Positions 59,612 through 64,000 of a DNA stretch of 64,000 nucleotides are shown here, piece by piece. The number at the start of each line of letters is the position of its first letter. Positions within the stretch are counted from its first letter, which is position 1. Source of the DNA: Adiantum capillus-veneris (Eukaryota > Streptophyta > Polypodiopsida > Polypodiales > Pteridaceae); NCBI GenBank assembly GCA_014529385.2, contig CM043958.1, positions 88,865,025-88,929,024 on the forward strand, in the 5' to 3' direction. The notes under the pieces were generated by a model. That model did no database searches, was not told where the DNA came from, and saw nothing but the letters and a program-made list of their open reading frames with translations. The position numbers and the translations under genes are program-made.

Positions 59612-60245
59612 TGTAATAGACTTGGACACTCCAAGTCAAGAATCTACCACGACAGCACCAAATAACCACTTCAAAATAGTTTACAGTTCACAATTGATTC
59701 AACATTGGCCTGGCGGAGTTCCATGCCTAGAGATATTGGCCCCAAAGACTGGCGCCCCTTTCGGTATCTCTTTTTGTATTAATCTGAGTTCAAAGTACAA
59801 GAGTGCGGGCAGGCGCTCACACTCAGACTCTGCGTCCAGATGCTCTGAGTTGTGAGAAGCCCTGCCAGCTTATTTATAGGTACAAGGGATGCCAAAAGCA
59901 GAGCCCCAAAAACTGAAAATTGAAAGCTCAAAAGCTTTGTAAAAATAAAGCAGAGGGAATTTCTCTCTTCTCAAGTCCTTATGCTTTAATTAAATAAATA
60001 AAGCAACTCCTCAAAAGCTCTCTAACTCTTTTGCGTAGAAATCAGCAGCCAGCAAAAGCGTAGCAAAAAAGCATCGCCCAAAAGCTGCCAAAAAATCCCG
60101 CAATTTGCGTCGCGAATCCCGGGCCTACTGTACCAGCTTGCCACGTTAGCATTTTGCGCAGTTCAGCCACGTCAGCAATTTGGGTTTGCTCGTTGGGGTG
60201 TATGTGTGGATGTGTATTGGCATGCCACGTCACCACTTTGTGACA
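59612..60245 (-). repeat. 5' LTR of element D
   Basis: It is 634 bp, TGTCACAAAGTGGTGACG to CTATTACA on the minus strand. It is close to LTR C in its PBS-proximal third, including the promoter-like block at 59751-59773, and divergent elsewhere (no TTAGGG cluster). Confidence 0.9.
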
Positions 60246-60565
60246 TCTTCAACTCACAGGGGATGGGTTTGTGATTCATCCCAGCTATATGGATACACAT
60301 CTATCTCATGGGTTACGGTGTGCCATTGGTCAGATACGGACATCTTCACATCAGCTTGAGATTGAGACTGGTAGCTTCAGAGGGATACCATCAGCTAGCA
60401 GGATATGCTGCCTATGCCATAGAGAGCCAGAGCCAGAGACACATTATATATGTTAGTGCACAATGTATTACGAGATACGGGGTCGCTTCCACTGTCTATT
60501 CAGAGAAGGCTTCGGACCCTTCTCGAGAGTCATGAGCTATCAGGACCAGAGATGTGTTGGCCTGT
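60246..60565. other. Unassigned 320-bp segment between LTRs D and E
   Basis: A plus-strand open frame runs through most of it (MGYGVPLVRYGHLHIS, then LAGYAAYAIESQSQ) but shows no recognised domain. It replaces the PBS-side end of LTR E, so it marks a rearrangement. Confidence 0.4.
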
Positions 60566-60801
60566 ATCACAATAGATTTGCACTGGCCCGGCGGAGTTCC
60601 GTGCCTAGAGATATTGGCCCCAAAGACTGGCGCCCCGTTCGGTATTTCTTTATGTATTAAATCAATGTCAAAGTACAAAGAGTGGTTAGGGTTTCACTCT
60701 CAAACTCTGCGTCCAGATGCTCTGAGAAGTTAGCCCTAAATCACCAATTTAAATGTTACAAGGGATGCCCAAAAGCAGAGCCCCAAAAGCTTCAGAACAA
60801 A

Positions 60802-60868
<67 letters not shown>

Positions 60869-61095
60869 CAAGGCGTAAAGGAAAAAGCAAGAATTGCGTC
60901 GCTGGCTTTTTCCCCTCTTCCGTGAATCACACCGCAAATCCCGGAACTGCTGCCACGTGGCATTTCCCGCCAGATTAGGGTTTCCAGCCAGCAGTTAGGG
61001 TTAGGGTTTCCAGAAATTAGGGTTTTCTGAAAATTAGGGTTTCTGGCAGAAATTAGGGTTTCTTCTGTCGGTAGCCACGTCATCACTTTGTGACA
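60566..61095 (-). repeat. 3' LTR of element E (truncated at its R/U5 end)
   Basis: It matches LTR C except that about 70 bp at the PBS-side end are missing. The promoter-like block lies at 60629-60651. A (TC)30 run lies at 60807-60866, and TTAGGG motifs lie at 60976-61060. Confidence 0.92.
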
Positions 61096-61134
61096 TACCC
61101 CCCTCTTGAAAGCATTGTAATCGACCGCGATTAC
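61096..61134 (-). promoter_or_regulatory. Polypurine tract and stem-loop of element E
   Basis: Identical in layout to element C: GTAATCG-CGGT-CGATTAC on the minus strand (61134-61117), then CTTTCAAGAGGGGGGTA. Confidence 0.87.
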
Positions 61135-61693
61135 GCCTGCAAAACCGACAAGCCATAAACCGTCTTAGCAGACACTTACTGTTAGTACCTACGTACTAAC
61201 ACACATCTAGCACATGTACCAAATCGACAGTCACATCACATGACATCACAAGACATCACTAGACATCACAGGACATCACATGACATTCAACATTCATTCG
61301 GATCTTAGACCATGATTTATCGGCAATGTAGCTAGCAATCACATCTAGGTCCAATCGGGACCTCATCGATGTCTGATTGACTAACCCCTATTGCAACCAT
61401 GTCTATTCGAGATCAATCAGACAAAAATGCTGTAGTCATTTTGTCTATCAGTTCCTGCACTCAAAAGAAGTCAAGAACAAATCAGTATCATTATCAGGAA
61501 TTCCATTTCATTAAGTCATCCAAGAGAATACTGTCAGCTCTCAGTATCACTGAAGCTCAAAGAGACATCAGTGACTTTAGTATCAAAATCAAGGCATTTG
61601 TTGACAAAGGAGCGGAGTAACTCCCCTCTTGTGCATCCCACTGCACCAGATCTCCGGCCAAGCTGAATTTCTGGGTTTCGTTTGGAGTAGACG
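61135..61693 (-). other. 3'UTR of element E
   Basis: A close copy of the element C 3'UTR with the ACATCACA array at 61229-61286. The plus-strand open frame at 61399-61620 is also seen in C; it is treated as non-coding. Confidence 0.7.
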
Positions 61694-64000
61694 ATGCTAA
61701 ACCAAAACATTGAGGTAAAGTTTCACAATCCGAGGAGTATCTACTTGGTCCTCCTCCTCCATCCGCTTCGCATCAAATGCAGGAAAGTTCTTGAACTTAA
61801 CCAAGAACCGCCTTCGGACTTTACCTTTCTTCGTATCATTATGTGCCAAAATCTGTTCAGGAACAAGGGTCTCCTCGTTTTCTTCCACTTCGTATCCCTA
61901 TGTGCCAAAATCTGTTTAGGAACAAGGGTCTCCTCGTTTTCTTCCACTTCGGGTTGCTCATCAGGCTCCCCATCATCAGGCACATCACCCTTAAAAGGTT
62001 TCAAGAGACCCACATGGAATGCATTGTGAATCCTCCAAGTATCTGGCAGTTTCAATCGGAAGGAGACATCATTTATCTTTTCAGTAATCTGGAAAGGTCC
62101 GTAGTATCACATACTAAGCTTTGGAAAAGCCTCTCCTTTCCCTTTTTCTTTCTTAGGCGTGCCTTCTCAAAACGTAAGAGCACCCAATCATCCTCCTTCA
62201 ATTTCAAGTTGCGATGATGGCGATCCGCTGCCTTTTTCTATCGTTCTTGAGACTTCTGCAAAGTCTCGCGAACCTTGGCAAAATCCGTATCCAAATCTCG
62301 CGAATATTCATCCGCTTCAAATATCTAATCTTTCGTGCTCAGGAAGGATGGAACCTTCACAGCACTTTCAACAATCTCAAATGGCGTCTTCCCCTTCGAA
62401 GAGTGTATCATGTTATTGTAGGCAAATTCCACCAAAGGTAAGTTCTTTTTCCATTGAGTCTTCTGATCTGAGATAGAAGACTTCAATAAATCTAAAACCA
62501 CTGAATTGGCAATCTCAGATTGCCCGTCAATCTGCAAGTGGAACGATGACGAGAACTGCAACCGTGTGCCAATGTTCTCCCAAATTGCCTTCCAAAACAA
62601 ACTCATAAATCTGGGGTCTCTGTCGGAGACAATCGTCTCAGACGTGCCATGTAATTGGAAAATCATCGTGATCATATTGTGTTCTCGGGAGATCAAAAAT
62701 GAAATCCATTGCAATACTTTCCCAGGGGTGGGTGGGTATGGGTAAAGGCTGTAACAATCCCTATGCCTTATGCCTGTCAAACTTGACCTTCTGGCATACT
62801 GCGCACGATGACGAGAACTGCAACCGCGTGCCAATGTTCTCCCAAATTGCCTTCCAAAACAAACTCATAAATCTGGGGTCTCTGTCGGAGACAATTGTCT
62901 CAGACGTGCCATGTAATTGGAAAATCATCGTGATCATACTGTGTTCTCGGGAGATCAAAAATGAAATCCATTGCAATACTTTCCCAGGGGTGGGTGGGTT
63001 TGGGTAAAGGCTGTAACAATCCCTATGCCTTATGCCTGTCAAACTTGACCTTCTGGCATACTGCGCACAAACTCTTCCACATCCTTTTTGAGTCTCGGCC
63101 AAAAGAAGTATCTCTCTACCCCTTTCATGGTGGTAGCAATGCCGTGGTGACCCGTAAAAGGTGGACAGTGGCATTCAGTCATAACCTTTTCCCTCAATGG
63201 CTGTGTAACGCACAACATGGTTTTTCTCATCAAGTAGCCTTCCCGAATGGAGTATCTTGCTACTGTCTCCCCATCCCGTATTCGTGTGAAAAAAAATCTA
63301 CAAAATCTGTATCTGTGGCATACTGATCGACCATATCCTCGAAGCTCCTATGGTGTATTGTGGAAATAGCCAGAACCAACGGCTTCCGAGACAAAGCATC
63401 TGCCACCACATTCTTCTGTCCCTGCTCATGGACAATCTGGAAGTGAAACTGTGTCAAGATGTTCGCCCACGGCATCTGCTTTTCCGAAAGCTGCTTCTGT
63501 GACAAGTAGCGCAAACTCTGATGGTCTGTAAAGACAGTAAAATCTGCTCCGAGTAGTTAATGCCGCCACTGAGTAAGAGCATGGATAAACGCCAAAAGCT
63601 CTTTCTCATAAATCTGTGATGTTATCTCCGGCCTAGAGAACAATCGGCTCTCGTAAGCAATGACATGGCCTTCTTGCATTAAGACTGTACCCAGACTACG
63701 ACCACAAGCATCACAAATACATCAAATGACTTTTGCAAGTCCGGCAAAGTCAAATCTGGTTCTGTAGTCAATTTCTCTTTCAATGTCTGAAAGGCAGTCA
63801 GCTCTGTGGATCCCCATGAGAAAAGAGACTCCTTTCTGTATCAAGATATGCAAAGGGGAAGCAACCTCTGCAAACTTTCGAATGAACCGTCTGTAGTACG
63901 AAGACAGTCCCAAGAAGCTTTCAACTTCATCAAATCGGGCCAATCACGGATAGTCTCTATCTTGGCCGGATCCATTTACACTCCTGTTGCTGCTGAGACA
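61694..64000 (-). pseudogene. Element E pol (RT end, RNase H, integrase, chromodomain), runs off the window
   Basis: The coding strand enters at 64000 with RT/RNase H connection (SFLGLSSYYRRFIRKFAEVA). RNase H pieces (MRYLSQKQLSEKQ, VVADALSRKP), the zinc-finger region (CHCPPFTGHHGIATTMKG), and the integrase core ([41 protein letters not shown]) follow. The chromodomain is [16 protein letters not shown] near 61800. A 262-bp integrase segment is duplicated in tandem (62545-62806 and 62807-63068) and a 59-bp chromodomain segment too (61831-61889 and 61890-61948); both break the frame. It is the same family as element C. Confidence 0.93.

Overview
The window is repeat-filled DNA from a land-plant nuclear genome, probably one that is large and retrotransposon-rich. 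I recognise no host protein-coding gene, tRNA, rRNA or CRISPR array. The plant assignment rests on Ty3/gypsy elements with a C-terminal chromodomain, Ty1/copia elements, primer binding sites matching the 3' end of plant initiator tRNA-Met (TGGTATCAGAGC), an En/Spm (CACTA) TNP2-type transposase relic, and many CCCTAAA-type telomere-like motifs. The species cannot be named from the sequence alone.

Layout. 1-3.9 kb: Ty3 pol 3' half with a 3' LTR (family A, +). 3.9-5.3 kb: inverted copia RT fragment. 6.7-7.3 kb: copia 5' LTR, PBS and gag start. 7.3-9.5 kb: Ty3 gag, PBS and LTR (family K, -, LTR related to A). 9.5-13 kb: mostly unassigned, with a 465-bp tandem duplication. 13.1-16.2 kb: decayed CACTA transposase (-). 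16.5-18.5 kb: an inverted-repeat array followed by degenerate telomere-like sequence. 20.5-34.0 kb: an old Ty3 element (L, +) that has received three later insertions: a small TIR element (20620-21317), an LTR element without recognisable genes (21745-25045) and a gag/protease-only LTR element (B, 26562-32403). 34.1-42.8 kb: LTR J, then an old minus-strand Ty3 element H split by a nearly intact Ty3 chromovirus C (35499-42002). 42.8-47.2 kb: Ty3 element F, cut off at an abrupt junction with a copia element I (47213-51888). 51.9-53 kb: fragments of LTR B and a second copia. 53.2-58.1 kb: an LTR (G, related to F) flanked on both sides by an unfamiliar minus-strand coding remnant that contains a 117-bp near-perfect inverted repeat. 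58.2-60.2 kb: copia RT/RNase H fragment, long CT microsatellite, gag and LTR D. 60.6-64 kb: 3' LTR and pol of element E, a sister of C, running off the window end.

How the pieces relate. Target-site duplications were read directly for LTR elements 21745-25045 (CACAA), 26562-32403 (AATCG) and 35499-42002 (GTCAC), and for a 10-bp repeat around the TIR element. This gives a firm relative order of insertion. Several Ty3 families (C/H/E/D, F/G, J and the non-coding 21745 element) share an LTR promoter-like block. Another partly overlapping set (A, 21745 element, H, C, E) shares a short stem-loop beside the polypurine tract. Such shared signals would be expected if non-autonomous members use the replication machinery of autonomous relatives. 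Every coding region seen carries at least one frameshift, stop or deletion, so nothing here looks capable of transposing alone.
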